NCBI GenBank assembly: GCA_035264365.1
Contig: DATFQI010000319.1
Location: forward strand, 1 to 19,825
DNA from: DATFQI01 sp035264365
GTDB lineage: Bacteria > Actinomycetota > Thermoleophilia > Solirubrobacterales > Solirubrobacteraceae
Direction: 5' to 3'
DNA: 19,825 bases
The position numbers and the translations under genes are program-made. This document shows positions 1-7,885 of the stretch, piece by piece. The notes under the pieces were generated by a model. That model was not told the origin of the DNA. It saw only the letters and a list, made by a program, of their open reading frames with translations, and ran no database searches. Within the stretch, counting starts at the first letter, position 1. Every line of letters starts with the position of its first letter.

Positions 1-824
1 TTACCCGGCTTGATCCGCACGCGCCAGAGCACCTCCTCGACGCCACAGGCCTCGAACGCGGGCTTGACGTGGTCATGCGGGCCGACCGACACGCCCCCGG
101 AGACGACCAGCACGTCGGCGGCAAGGCCACGCTCGACCGCCGCGAGCGTCGCCGCGCGGTCGTCGGGCACGACCTCGGACCTCGCGAGCGAGGCGCCCGC
201 GCGCTCCGCGAGCAGCGTGACCATCAGGCCGTTGGACTCGTGGATACGGCCCGGCTCGGGCGGCGCGCCCAGCGGCAGCAGCTCGGACCCGGTGACCAGC
301 AGGTGCAGCCGCGGGCGCCGGTGCACGGCGACCTCACCGACCCCGGCGGACGCCAGCGCGGACAGCCGCGGCAGCGTCAGCCGCTCGCCGGCGCGCGCCA
401 GCACGTCGCCCGCGTGCACGTCCTCGCCGCGGAAGCGCACGTGGCGGCCCGGCTCGATCGCCCGCTGCGGCGTCACCGTGCCATCGCCGACCGACGCCAA
501 CTCGGACTGCAGGATCGCGTCCGCGCCCGGCGGCAGCGCCGCGCCCGTCGAGATCGCCACGACCGTCCCCGGCTCCAGCTCGGACGACGCGACCTCGCCC
601 GCGGCCACGCCGCCCGCGAGCCGCAACGCGACGCCCGGCGCGGTGTCGGCCGAGCGCAGCGCGTAGCCGTCCATCGCCGAGCGGTCGAACGGCGGCAGGT
701 CGACGGCGGCGGCGGCATCCGAGGCCGCCACCCGCCCCGCGGCCTCGCCCAGCGGCGCGCGCTCGGCCTCCAGCGGCGCGACCGGCTCGAGGATCGCCGC
801 CAGCGCCTCCTCGATGGAGAGCAT
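1..824 (-). CDS. moeA: Molybdopterin molybdenumtransferase MoeA, 3'-truncated by window edge
   Basis: MoeA ligates molybdate into adenylylated molybdopterin, the last general step of molybdenum cofactor synthesis in the cytoplasm. I translated the open frame from the ATG at 824; it has no stop before base 1, so 274 residues are visible. The N-terminal MoeA domain carries the hallmark DRSAMDGYA at residues 47-55, then STGAALPPGADAI and GEDVHAGDVL. From about residue 180 the MoCF-binding (MogA-like) domain begins, with SGGVSVG at 242-248 followed by PHDHVK. The start is fixed by an ATGA overlap with the moaA stop, so the two are probably translationally coupled. The C-terminal beta-barrel domain lies outside the window. 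Identity is secure from the motifs and the moaC-moaA context; paralogue status (moeA1/moeA2) cannot be judged. Confidence 0.95.
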   Translation of the reverse strand, partial: MLSIEEALAAILEPVAPLEAERAPLGEAAGRVAASDAAAAVDLPPFDRSAMDGYALRSADTAPGVALRLAGGVAAGEVASSELEPGTVVAISTGAALPPGADAILQSELASVGDGTVTPQRAIEPGRHVRFRGEDVHAGDVLARAGERLTLPRLSALASAGVGEVAVHRRPRLHLLVTGSELLPLGAPPEPGRIHESNGLMVTLLAERAGASLARSEVVPDDRAATLAAVERGLAADVLVVSGGVSVGPHDHVKPAFEACGVEEVLWRVRIKPG

Positions 825-1813
825 CAACCGCCGATGCGGGACATCGTCCGCTCCGGCTGGACGAAGCCCGGATCGTTGACGTGGTGCTTGAGCTCCTTGC
901 GCCAGACGGCGTCGCGGATGATCGCCTCCAGGTCCGAGTCCGTCGCGCCCGAGCGCAAGGGACCGCGCAGGTCCGTCTCCGTCATCGAGAACAAGCAGGT
1001 CCGCAGCTCGCCCTCGGCCGTCAGCCGGATCCGGTTGCAGTCGCCGCAGAACGGCTCGGTCACGGGGGAGATGAAGCCGATCTCGCCCTGCCCGTCGGCG
1101 AAGCGCCAGCGCCGCGAGGTGCCATGGCGTTCGCGGCCGACCGGCTCGAGCGGGTACACGGCGTCGATCATCGCCCGCACCTCCTCGTTGGGCAGCACGC
1201 GGTCGCGGCTCCAGGTGCGGTCGGCGTCCAGCGGCATGAACTCGATGAAGCGGACGACGTAGGGCTCCGTGCGCGCGAACTCGGCGAAGCGCACGACCTC
1301 GGCCTCGGTGAAGTCGCGCAGCGCGACGACGTTGACCTTGATCGGGCGCAGCTCGGGGTGGCGCTGGGCGGCCGCCAGCCCGTCGAGCACCTGCTGCAGC
1401 GAGTCGCGGCGGGTGAGCTGGAAGAAGCGGTCGGGGGCGAGCGCGTCCAGGGACACGTTGATGCGCTTCAGGCCCGCCCGCACGAGGTCGCCGACCTGGC
1501 GCTCGAGCAGGTAGCCGTTCGTGGTCAGCGAGAGGTCGTGGACGTCGTCCAGTGCGGACAGCTTCTCGACCAGCCGCCACAGCTCGCGGCGCACGAGCGG
1601 CTCGCCGCCCGTGAGGCGCACGTCGTGCACGCCCATCGCGCTCAGCAGCCGCACCAGCCGCTCGATCTCCTCGTAGCTCAGCAGCGCGTCGCGGTTGAGC
1701 CACGGCAGGCCCTCGGCCGGCATGCAGTACTGGCACCTGAAGTTGCAGCGGTCCGTGACGGAGACGCGAACGTCGCCGATCGGTCGCCCGTGTCCGTCGA
1801 CCAGGGGCTTCAT
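824..1813 (-). CDS. moaA: GTP 3',8-cyclase MoaA (radical SAM)
   Basis: MoaA converts GTP to 3',8-cyclo-7,8-dihydro-GTP, the first step of molybdopterin synthesis. The 329-residue product has the usual family length. The radical-SAM cluster ligands are C23, C27 and C30 in the CNFRCQYC motif, and LTGGEP at 67-72 is the SAM-binding GGEP motif. The second, C-terminal 4Fe-4S cluster is given by C256, C259 (FCGDC) and C273, with the substrate-contacting R261 and R263 in NRIRL. The protein ends in Gly-Gly, the conserved MoaA tail needed for catalysis. The ATG at 1813 overlaps the moaC stop as ATGA, and the stop at 824 overlaps the moeA ATG in the same way. All residues expected for an active enzyme are present. 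Confidence 0.97.
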   Translation of the reverse strand: MKPLVDGHGRPIGDVRVSVTDRCNFRCQYCMPAEGLPWLNRDALLSYEEIERLVRLLSAMGVHDVRLTGGEPLVRRELWRLVEKLSALDDVHDLSLTTNGYLLERQVGDLVRAGLKRINVSLDALAPDRFFQLTRRDSLQQVLDGLAAAQRHPELRPIKVNVVALRDFTEAEVVRFAEFARTEPYVVRFIEFMPLDADRTWSRDRVLPNEEVRAMIDAVYPLEPVGRERHGTSRRWRFADGQGEIGFISPVTEPFCGDCNRIRLTAEGELRTCLFSMTETDLRGPLRSGATDSDLEAIIRDAVWRKELKHHVNDPGFVQPERTMSRIGG

Positions 1814-2298
1814 GAGCGGTGGAAATCCGCCTTCCCGCCGGTCTTGTCGAGCAGCTCGGTGCGCTCGATCACGACGCCCGGCTCGATGCCCTTGACCATG
1901 TCGTAGACCGTCAGGCCGGCCACGGAGCAGGCGACGAGCGCCTCCATCTCGACCCCCGTGCGCGCGGTGGTGCGCGCCTCGGCGGTCACCGTGACGGTGC
2001 CCGCGCCCGGCTCGACGTCGATCTCCACGCCGACCTTCGTCAGCGGGATCTGGTGGCAGAGCGGGATCAGCTCGTCCGTCCGCTTGGCGGCCTGGATCCC
2101 GGCGATCCGCGCCACCGCGGCGACGTCGCCCTTCGGGGCGTCCCCGGCGGCCACCTTGGCCGCCGCCTCGGGCGACATCCGCACGACGGAACGGGCCCGC
2201 GCCCAGCGGTCGGTCGGCGTCTTGGCGCTCACGTCGACCATCGTGGCCCGGCCGGCGGCGTCCAGGTGCGTGAGAGAGGCGCCCTCCATAGAGGTCAT
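1810..2298 (-). CDS. moaC: Cyclic pyranopterin monophosphate synthase MoaC
   Basis: MoaC rearranges the MoaA product into cyclic pyranopterin monophosphate. The 162-residue product has the normal length and the conserved active-site set: K56 (APKGD), H82 in LIPLCHQIPL, E117 and E119 in GVEMEALVA, and D133 and K136 in VYDMVKG. It heads the minus-strand moaC-moaA-moeA operon and overlaps moaA by 4 nt. Two in-frame ATGs compete. The one at 2298 has GAGG about 8 nt upstream. The one at 2289 would be nearly leaderless behind the hexamer TAGGAT (minus strand, 2302-2297), the same geometry as the MerR gene near the right end. I report 2298, but 2289 is credible. The identity is not in doubt. Confidence 0.96.
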   Translation of the reverse strand: MTSMEGASLTHLDAAGRATMVDVSAKTPTDRWARARSVVRMSPEAAAKVAAGDAPKGDVAAVARIAGIQAAKRTDELIPLCHQIPLTKVGVEIDVEPGAGTVTVTAEARTTARTGVEMEALVACSVAGLTVYDMVKGIEPGVVIERTELLDKTGGKADFHRS

Positions 2299-2349
2299 CC
2301 TAGTCCTCGGCTGCTTCAGGATCGGGCGTGGGAGGCCGATGCCCCGGGT

Positions 2350-4614
2350 GTGAGTCCGACGCCGACGAGGACCTCCCCTGCCATCGAGCAGATGCTCGCG
2401 CGCACCGCGGAGGTCGGCGGCGCGCTGGCGAGCGACGTTCGCGTGAGCGTGCTGCTCGTCGTCGACCGCGATCTGCGGGTCCGCTTCGCGGCCGGCTCGC
2501 GCTGGGACAGGCTCGGGGTGGATCCGGAGCGGCTCCGCGACCGCAGCCTGCGCGACATCGTGCCGCTGCCGCTCCACGCCGAGGTGCTGCCGCACTACGA
2601 GGCGGTCTTCGCCGGCGAGACGCGGCGCTTCACGGCCAGCTACGACGAGGAGTACCGCAACACGGTCGTGCCGATCCCCTGCGACGACGGCGCGATCGCC
2701 GGCGCGCTGGTGCTCGCGTTCGACGACGGCGAGGAGCTGCGGGCCGAACGCGAGGCCCGCCGCGAGCTGTCGCGCCGCTTGACGCAGCAGTCGGCGGTGG
2801 CACGGCTGGGAGAGCTGGCGCTGCGGCGCGCACCGCTCGACGACCTCATGGACGCGGCCTGCCGCGCGGTCGCCGACGGGCTCGAGGTCGAGCTCGTGCA
2901 CGTGAGCGAGCACCTGGGCGCCGGCCGGATGCGCGTCGCCGCGGGCACGGGCTGGCCTGAGGCCTTCATCGGCTCCGAGCATGAGATGCGCTCGTTCAAG
3001 GACGAGGCCGGGCGCGAGCAGTACTCGCGCGGGCCCGTCGTGATCGAGGACCTCCCGAGCGATCCGCGCTGGCGCGCCCGGCCGCTGCGCCAGCACGGCG
3101 TCGTCTCCACGGCGATGGTGCTGCTCGGGGCGCCCCAGGCGCCCGCCGGCGTGCTCGGCGCGAGCAGCCGGACCCGGCGGAGCTTCGGTGAGCAGGACCT
3201 CGACTTCCTCACCGCGGTCGCGCACGTGCTCAACGGCGCCCTGGAGGGCCTGCGCACCGAGCAGCAGATCCGCCACGACGCCCTGCACGACGCCCTCACC
3301 GGCCTGCCGAACCGCGCGCTGCTGATGGAGCGCCTCAGCCGCGCGATCGAGCGCGCCGACGCCGAGGGCCGCCGGCTCGCCCTGTACTTCCTCGACGTCG
3401 ACCACCTGAAGGTGCTCAACGACTCGCTCGGCCATCACGCCGGCGACGAGCTGCTGCGTGCGATCGGCCCGCGCCTGCGCGCCGTGCTGCGGCCCGACGA
3501 CATGATCGCCCGCTTCGGCGGCGACGAGTTCGCGGTGCTGTGCGAGGGCGTCGGCGACGAGGCGCACGCCCTGCGCGTCGCCGAGCGGCTCGTGCGCGCC
3601 TTCGCGCAGCCGTTCGAGGTCCGCGGCGAGCCGCGCTTCTGCTCGACCAGCGTCGGCGTCGTCGTCTCCGACCCGGACGGCCCGCGCGGCCCCGCCGAGC
3701 TGCTCTCGGACGCCGACGCGGCGCTCTACCGCGCCAAGGAGCGCGGCCGCGGCCGCCACGAGGTCTTCGACGTCGGCCTGCGCGATCGGACCACCGCCCG
3801 GCTGCGGATCGAGGCCGACCTGCGGCGCGCGATCGAGGCCGGCGACCAGCTGTGGGTCGCCTACCAGCCCTACTACGCGCTGCCCGAGGCCACCATGTCC
3901 GGGGTCGAGGCGCTGCTGCGCTGGGACCATCCCGAGCGCGGCCCGGTCCCGCCGTCGGAGTTCATCCCGGTCGCGGAGGACTCGGGCCTGATCGTCGACC
4001 TCGGCGAGCTCGTCCTGCGCACCGCCTGCGCGGACGCCGCCCTCTGGCCCGGCCTGTCGGTCAGCGTCAACGTGTCGGCGCGGCAGATGGAGCTGACCGG
4101 CATGCCCGGCCTCGTCGGCGCCGTGCTGCGCGAGACGGACCTCGAGGCGGAGCGGCTCGCGCTGGAGATCACCGAGGGGCTGCTGCTGGAGGACACGCCC
4201 GCGATCACCGAGACGCTGCTGTCGCTGCGGCGGCTCGGCGTGCGGCTGCTGCTCGACGACTTCGGCACGGGCTACTCGTCGCTGGCCTACCTGCGCCGCC
4301 ACCCGATCGACGCGATCAAGATCGACCGCGCCTTCGTCGCCGACCTGGGGGAGGACGGCGCCGGCGACGCCGCGATCATCCAGGCGATCATCGGGATGGC
4401 GCAGGCCCTCGGGATGCGCGTCGTGCCGGAGGGCGTCGAGACGGCCGGCCAGCTCGCGCGACTGACCGAGCTCGGCTGCGACTTCGCCCAGGGTTTCCAC
4501 CTCTCGCGCCCGCTGCCCGCAGCCGCGCTCGAGGCGCTCGCCTTCACGGCGACACTCAGCACTAACCTCGGGGACCATGAAGGTCTCCGTCCGCCTGTTC
4601 GCCGGCCTGCGTGA
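2350..4614 (+). CDS. PAS-GAF-GGDEF-EAL cyclic-di-GMP turnover protein
   Basis: This is a probable soluble c-di-GMP signalling protein of 754 residues with no membrane segment. Order: PAS-like region (about 20-130), GAF-like sensor (about 150-300), a short helical linker, GGDEF (about 310-470), EAL (about 490-745). The diguanylate cyclase signature GGDEF is intact at 390-394, and a product-inhibition I-site RxxD (R381-D384) sits exactly five residues upstream. The phosphodiesterase domain keeps EALLR (520-524), N574, E606, the DDFGTGYSS aspartates D636/D637, K657 and E694, so both activities are possible. The GTG start at 2350 has GGAGG 14 nt upstream, slightly far; ATG 2392 is the alternative. 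Its 3' end overlaps the MoaD-MoaE start by 38 nt in another frame, implying co-transcription with molybdopterin and molybdate genes. The sensed ligand is unknown. Confidence 0.93.
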   Translation: MSPTPTRTSPAIEQMLARTAEVGGALASDVRVSVLLVVDRDLRVRFAAGSRWDRLGVDPERLRDRSLRDIVPLPLHAEVLPHYEAVFAGETRRFTASYDEEYRNTVVPIPCDDGAIAGALVLAFDDGEELRAEREARRELSRRLTQQSAVARLGELALRRAPLDDLMDAACRAVADGLEVELVHVSEHLGAGRMRVAAGTGWPEAFIGSEHEMRSFKDEAGREQYSRGPVVIEDLPSDPRWRARPLRQHGVVSTAMVLLGAPQAPAGVLGASSRTRRSFGEQDLDFLTAVAHVLNGALEGLRTEQQIRHDALHDALTGLPNRALLMERLSRAIERADAEGRRLALYFLDVDHLKVLNDSLGHHAGDELLRAIGPRLRAVLRPDDMIARFGGDEFAVLCEGVGDEAHALRVAERLVRAFAQPFEVRGEPRFCSTSVGVVVSDPDGPRGPAELLSDADAALYRAKERGRGRHEVFDVGLRDRTTARLRIEADLRRAIEAGDQLWVAYQPYYALPEATMSGVEALLRWDHPERGPVPPSEFIPVAEDSGLIVDLGELVLRTACADAALWPGLSVSVNVSARQMELTGMPGLVGAVLRETDLEAERLALEITEGLLLEDTPAITETLLSLRRLGVRLLLDDFGTGYSSLAYLRRHPIDAIKIDRAFVADLGEDGAGDAAIIQAIIGMAQALGMRVVPEGVETAGQLARLTELGCDFAQGFHLSRPLPAAALEALAFTATLSTNLGDHEGLRPPVRRPA

Positions 4615-5242
4615 GCGGGCGGGCGCCCAGCACGTCGAGCTGGAGCTGCCCGACGGCGCGGTCGTCGAGGACCTGCTGGCGGCGATGGGGCAGACGGCCG
4701 TCGGCGCGCTGCACCCCGGCGAGTGCGTGGTCGCGATCAACCGCGAGTACGCCGGCGCCCGCGAGCCCGTGCGCGCCGGCGACGAGGTCGCGCTCGTCCC
4801 GCCCGTGAGCGGCGGCGCGAGCGACGCGGTCGTGCGCTCCATGCGCGTGACGGAGGAGCCGCTCGACGTCGCCGCCGTCTCCGCCGCGGTGCGCGACCCG
4901 CGCGCGGGCGCGGTCGTCGTGTTCGAGGGGGTCACGCGCGACGTGGGCGAGCTCGACTACGAGGCCTACGCCGAGATGGCGCTCGAGAAGCTGCGCGCGA
5001 TCGGCGAGCAGGAGGCGGCGCGCCACGGGCTCTGCGCGGTCGCACTCGAGCACCGCGTCGGCACGGTCCCGCTGTCGGAGCCGAGCGTGCTCGTGGCGGC
5101 GAGCGCCCCGCACCGAGGCGAGGCGTTCGCCGGCGCCCGCGCGCTGATCGACCGCGTCAAGGCCGAGGCCCCGATCTGGAAGGTCGAGGTCGACGGCGCC
5201 GATCGGCGGCGCGTCGAGGGCACGCTCCCACCGGCACCCTGA
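4577..5242 (+). CDS. moaX: Fused molybdopterin synthase MoaD-MoaE (MoaX-like)
   Basis: Molybdopterin synthase puts two sulfurs on cPMP, using MoaD thiocarboxylate as donor and MoaE as catalyst. Here both are one 221-residue chain. Residues 1-80 are a complete ubiquitin-fold MoaD ending in PVSGG, with the sulfur-carrying diglycine at 79-80. A roughly 10-residue linker follows. Residues about 91-221 are MoaE, with LDYEAYAEMA (126-135), H179-R180, and the catalytic lysines K195 and K202 in RVKAEAPIWK. The fused layout matches mycobacterial MoaX, known to need processing after the diglycine. The ATG at 4577 lies within the 3' end of the GGDEF-EAL gene, and modA starts 21 nt after its stop. The fusion is direct from one uninterrupted frame; cleavage is inferred. 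Confidence 0.93.
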   Translation: MKVSVRLFAGLRERAGAQHVELELPDGAVVEDLLAAMGQTAVGALHPGECVVAINREYAGAREPVRAGDEVALVPPVSGGASDAVVRSMRVTEEPLDVAAVSAAVRDPRAGAVVVFEGVTRDVGELDYEAYAEMALEKLRAIGEQEAARHGLCAVALEHRVGTVPLSEPSVLVAASAPHRGEAFAGARALIDRVKAEAPIWKVEVDGADRRRVEGTLPPAP

Positions 5243-5243
5243 A

Positions 5244-5260
5244 CCTATGCAAAACTTAGG
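5244..5260 (+). promoter_or_regulatory. AT-rich imperfect dyad upstream of modA
   Basis: The 21-nt gap between the moaD-E stop and the modA ATG holds an imperfect dyad. CCTA and TAGG arms flank an AAAA-containing centre, and five of eight positions pair. It is one of the few AT-rich spots in the window. Its place just before the molybdate-uptake genes makes it a candidate operator, and its final TTAGG may also serve as the modA ribosome-binding site. It does not resemble the classical ModE consensus closely, so the function is open. Confidence 0.3.
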
Positions 5261-5263
5261 CGC

Positions 5264-6019
5264 ATGTGGAGGGCGATTCCGGTTCTGGCCGCCGTTTGGG
5301 CGCTCGCGCTGGCGGGCTGCGGCGGCAGCGGCGACGACACGCTGACCGTCTCCGCCGCGACGTCGCTGAAGACGGCGCTCACGCAGTACGGCGGACGATT
5401 CGAGGACGCGAAGGCGCGCTTCTCGTTCGCCGGCTCGGACGAGCTCGCGGCGCAGATCCGCAAGGGGGCCAAGCCGGACGTGTTCGCCTCCGCCAACACG
5501 AAGCTGCCTGACGAGCTCTACGACGAGGGCCTGGTCGAGCGGCCGGTCACGTTCGCGGGCAACCGGCTCGTGCTCGCCGTGCCCGCGTCCTCGGATGCGG
5601 GCATCGCGTCACTGCGGGACCTGAAGAAGCCCGGCACGACGCTGGCGATCGGCTCCGAGACGGTGCCGGTCGGCTCCTACACGCGCACCGTGCTCTCCAG
5701 GCTGCCGGAGTCCGAGAGCTCCGCGATCCTCGAGAACGTGCGCACGCAGGAGCCCGACGTGGCGGGGATCGTCGGCAAGCTCACGCAGGGCGCGGTCGAC
5801 GCGGGCTTCGTCTACGTCTCCGACGTGCGCGCGACGGGCGGGAAGCTGAAGGCGATCGAGCTGCCGGAGGCGCTGCAGCCGACGGTCGCCTACGGCGTCG
5901 CGGTCGTGAAGGGCGCGAAGAACGGGGACGCCGCCGAGGCGTTCGTCGACGGGCTGCTCGACGGCGACGGCAAGCAGGCGCTCGACGAGGCGGGCTTCGA
6001 GCCGCCGCCAGCGCAGTGA
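5264..6019 (+). CDS. modA: Molybdate ABC transporter substrate-binding lipoprotein ModA
   Basis: ModA captures molybdate (or tungstate) outside the membrane and delivers it to ModBC. The 251-residue product begins with a lipoprotein signal: positively charged start, hydrophobic stretch and lipobox L16-A17-G18-C19. The mature protein opens with VSAATSLK, the typical ModA first-strand oxyanion-binding motif, and continues through the type II periplasmic-binding fold, with VGSYTRTVL and GFVYVSDV matching later ligand-contact and hinge regions. The ATG at 5264 is preceded by TTAGG. The stop overlaps the modB GTG as GTGA. Placement right after molybdopterin synthase and before a ModB-like permease supports molybdate over other anions. 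Confidence 0.94.
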   Translation: MWRAIPVLAAVWALALAGCGGSGDDTLTVSAATSLKTALTQYGGRFEDAKARFSFAGSDELAAQIRKGAKPDVFASANTKLPDELYDEGLVERPVTFAGNRLVLAVPASSDAGIASLRDLKKPGTTLAIGSETVPVGSYTRTVLSRLPESESSAILENVRTQEPDVAGIVGKLTQGAVDAGFVYVSDVRATGGKLKAIELPEALQPTVAYGVAVVKGAKNGDAAEAFVDGLLDGDGKQALDEAGFEPPPAQ

Positions 6020-6801
6020 GGCCCTTCCCGCTCGTCCTCGCCGGCTCGCTCGCGGTCTCGCTGCTGTTCCTCACCGTGCCGGTCGCGGCGATCTTCCTCG
6101 ACACCTCGCCCGCCGAGCTCGTCCGCAGCCTGGGGGAGGAGGGGGCGCTCGACGCGCTGCGTCTGAGCCTGATCTGCTCGACGATCGCGCTCGGGCTGAT
6201 CGTGCTCTTCGGGACCCCGGCCGCGTGGCTGCTCGCCACGCGCCGCTTCCGCGGGCGCGCGCTCGTGATCACGCTCGTCGAGCTGCCGCTCGTGCTGCCG
6301 CCGGCGGTGGCAGGGATCGGCCTGCTCGCGGCGCTCGGCCCGCACGGCGTCTTCGGCGGCGCGATCGGCAACCGGCTCGTGCTCACGACGGCCGGCGTCG
6401 TGTGCGCGCTGACGTTCGTCTCGGCGCCGTTCTACATCCGGCAGGCGCAGGCGGCGTTCGAGTCGCTCGACCGGACCTGGCTCGACGCGTCGCGCACGCT
6501 CGGCGCCACCGAGGCGCGCACGTTCGCGCGGATCGCGATCCCCGCGGCCGGGTCCGGCCTGCTGGCCGGCTTGGCGCTGGCCTGGGGCCGGGCGCTGGGC
6601 GAGTTCGGCGCCACGCTGATGTTCGCCGGCTCCTTCCGCGGGATCACGCAGACCGTGCCGCTGGCGATCTACGAGCGCTTCGGCACCGACTTCACGGGCG
6701 CGCTGGCGCTGTCGGCCGTGCTCGTCGGCGTGTCGGCGGCGCTGCTGCTGTCGGTCAAGCTGCTGAGCGGCGCAGGATGGCTCGGCGGTGCTGCGCGTTG
6801 A
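6016..6801 (+). CDS. modB: Molybdate ABC transporter permease ModB
   Basis: ModB forms the membrane channel of the molybdate importer. The 261-residue protein has about six transmembrane segments (first at about residues 5-28). The coupling-loop EAA motif, spanning TLGATEARTFARIAIPAAG near residues 160-178, contacts the ATPase. The sequence WGRALGEFGATLMFAGSF is typical of the ModB/CysW permease family. It starts with GTG in a 4-nt GTGA overlap with modA and overlaps modC by 14 nt, consistent with coupled translation of the three subunits. Length and motifs match intact ModB. Confidence 0.94.
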   Translation: MRPFPLVLAGSLAVSLLFLTVPVAAIFLDTSPAELVRSLGEEGALDALRLSLICSTIALGLIVLFGTPAAWLLATRRFRGRALVITLVELPLVLPPAVAGIGLLAALGPHGVFGGAIGNRLVLTTAGVVCALTFVSAPFYIRQAQAAFESLDRTWLDASRTLGATEARTFARIAIPAAGSGLLAGLALAWGRALGEFGATLMFAGSFRGITQTVPLAIYERFGTDFTGALALSAVLVGVSAALLLSVKLLSGAGWLGGAAR

Positions 6802-7885
6802 GGCGCGGGCGCGGCTCGGCGCCCTGGCCCTCGACGTCGCGCTCGAGGTGGAGGCGGGGCGCTGCCTCGCGCTCGCCGGTCCATCCGGGGCCGGCAAGAC
6901 CTCGATCCTGCGCGTGGCCGCCGGGCTGCTGCGCCCCGAGCACGGCGCGGTGGCGTGCGGCGAGGAAATCTGGCTCGACACCGCGCGCGGGATCGACGTC
7001 GCGCCGGAACGCCGCGGCTGCGGCTACGTCTTCCAGGAGTACGCGCTGTTCGGCCACCTGCGTGCGTGGCAGAACGTCGCCTACCCGCTGACGGGCATCC
7101 CGCGCCGCGCCCGCCGCGAGCGCGCGCAGGAGCTGCTCGAGCGCTTCGGGATCGGGGCGCTGGCCGACGCGCGCCCGCGCACGCTCTCGGGCGGCGAGCG
7201 CCAGCGGGTCGCGCTTGCGCGGGCGCTCGCGCGCGGCCCGCGGGCGCTGCTGCTCGACGAGCCGCTATCGGCGCTCGACGCGCGCACGCGCGCGGCCGCC
7301 GGGCGCGAGCTGGCGGGCGTGCTGCGCGAGGCGGGCGTGCCGGCGCTGCTGGTCACGCACGACTTCACCGAGGCGGCGCTGCTCGGCCACGAGGTGGCGG
7401 TCGTCGACGGGGGGCGGATCGTCCAGCGCGGCGACGCAGCACGGCTGGCGGCCGAGCCGGCGTCCGCGTTCGTGGCCGACTTCACCGGCGCGGTCGTGTT
7501 GACCGGCGTCGCGCACCCGATCGCCGGCTCCGCGACCCAGGTCGAGCTCGACGGCGGCGGCGTCGTGACCGCGCTGGACCGCGCCAGAGGCCCGGTCGCG
7601 GTCAGCGTCTACCCGTGGGAGATCGCGCTCGCGCCCGAGCATGCCGCCGACCCGGGCTCGACCCGCAACCACCTGCCGGTCGAGGTCGTCTCGATCACCA
7701 CCGTCGGCAACCGCGTGCGGGTCGGGCTCGCCGCGCCGCAGCCGCTGACCGCGGAGCTCTCCGACGCCGCCGTGCGCGAGCTCGAGCTGCAGCCGGGCTC
7801 GCGGGCGATCGCATCGTGGAAGGCGGCGGCCACACGGCTGCTGCCGCTCAGCGTTCACCAGACGGTGTCCGACAAGCCCTCGTGA
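6788..7885 (+). CDS. modC: Molybdate ABC transporter ATP-binding protein ModC
   Basis: ModC hydrolyses ATP to drive molybdate import. In its 365 residues are the Walker A GPSGAGKTS (31-39), the Q-loop in VFQEYALF, the ABC signature LSGGERQRVALARAL, the Walker B ALLLDEPLSALD and the switch histidine in LLVTHDFTEA. The last roughly 130 residues form a TOBE/Mop-like regulatory domain (NHLPVEVVSITTVGNRVRVGL), as in ModC and related importers. The GTG at 6788 lies inside modB, giving a 14-nt overlap; no better start is in frame. The 3' end overlaps the convergent GT-C-like gene by 31 bp, so there is no room for a conventional terminator between them. Confidence 0.93.
   Translation: MLRVEARARLGALALDVALEVEAGRCLALAGPSGAGKTSILRVAAGLLRPEHGAVACGEEIWLDTARGIDVAPERRGCGYVFQEYALFGHLRAWQNVAYPLTGIPRRARRERAQELLERFGIGALADARPRTLSGGERQRVALARALARGPRALLLDEPLSALDARTRAAAGRELAGVLREAGVPALLVTHDFTEAALLGHEVAVVDGGRIVQRGDAARLAAEPASAFVADFTGAVVLTGVAHPIAGSATQVELDGGGVVTALDRARGPVAVSVYPWEIALAPEHAADPGSTRNHLPVEVVSITTVGNRVRVGLAAPQPLTAELSDAAVRELELQPGSRAIASWKAAATRLLPLSVHQTVSDKPS

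Noticed and set aside
1810..4935. 1041-residue minus-strand open frame opposite the GGDEF-EAL gene, joined to moaC
   Set aside because: Only its last 162 residues (moaC) look like a protein. The rest is low-complexity Arg/Ala/Asp-rich antisense sequence expected from codon bias in GC-rich DNA, and the opposite strand encodes clear GAF, GGDEF and EAL motifs.
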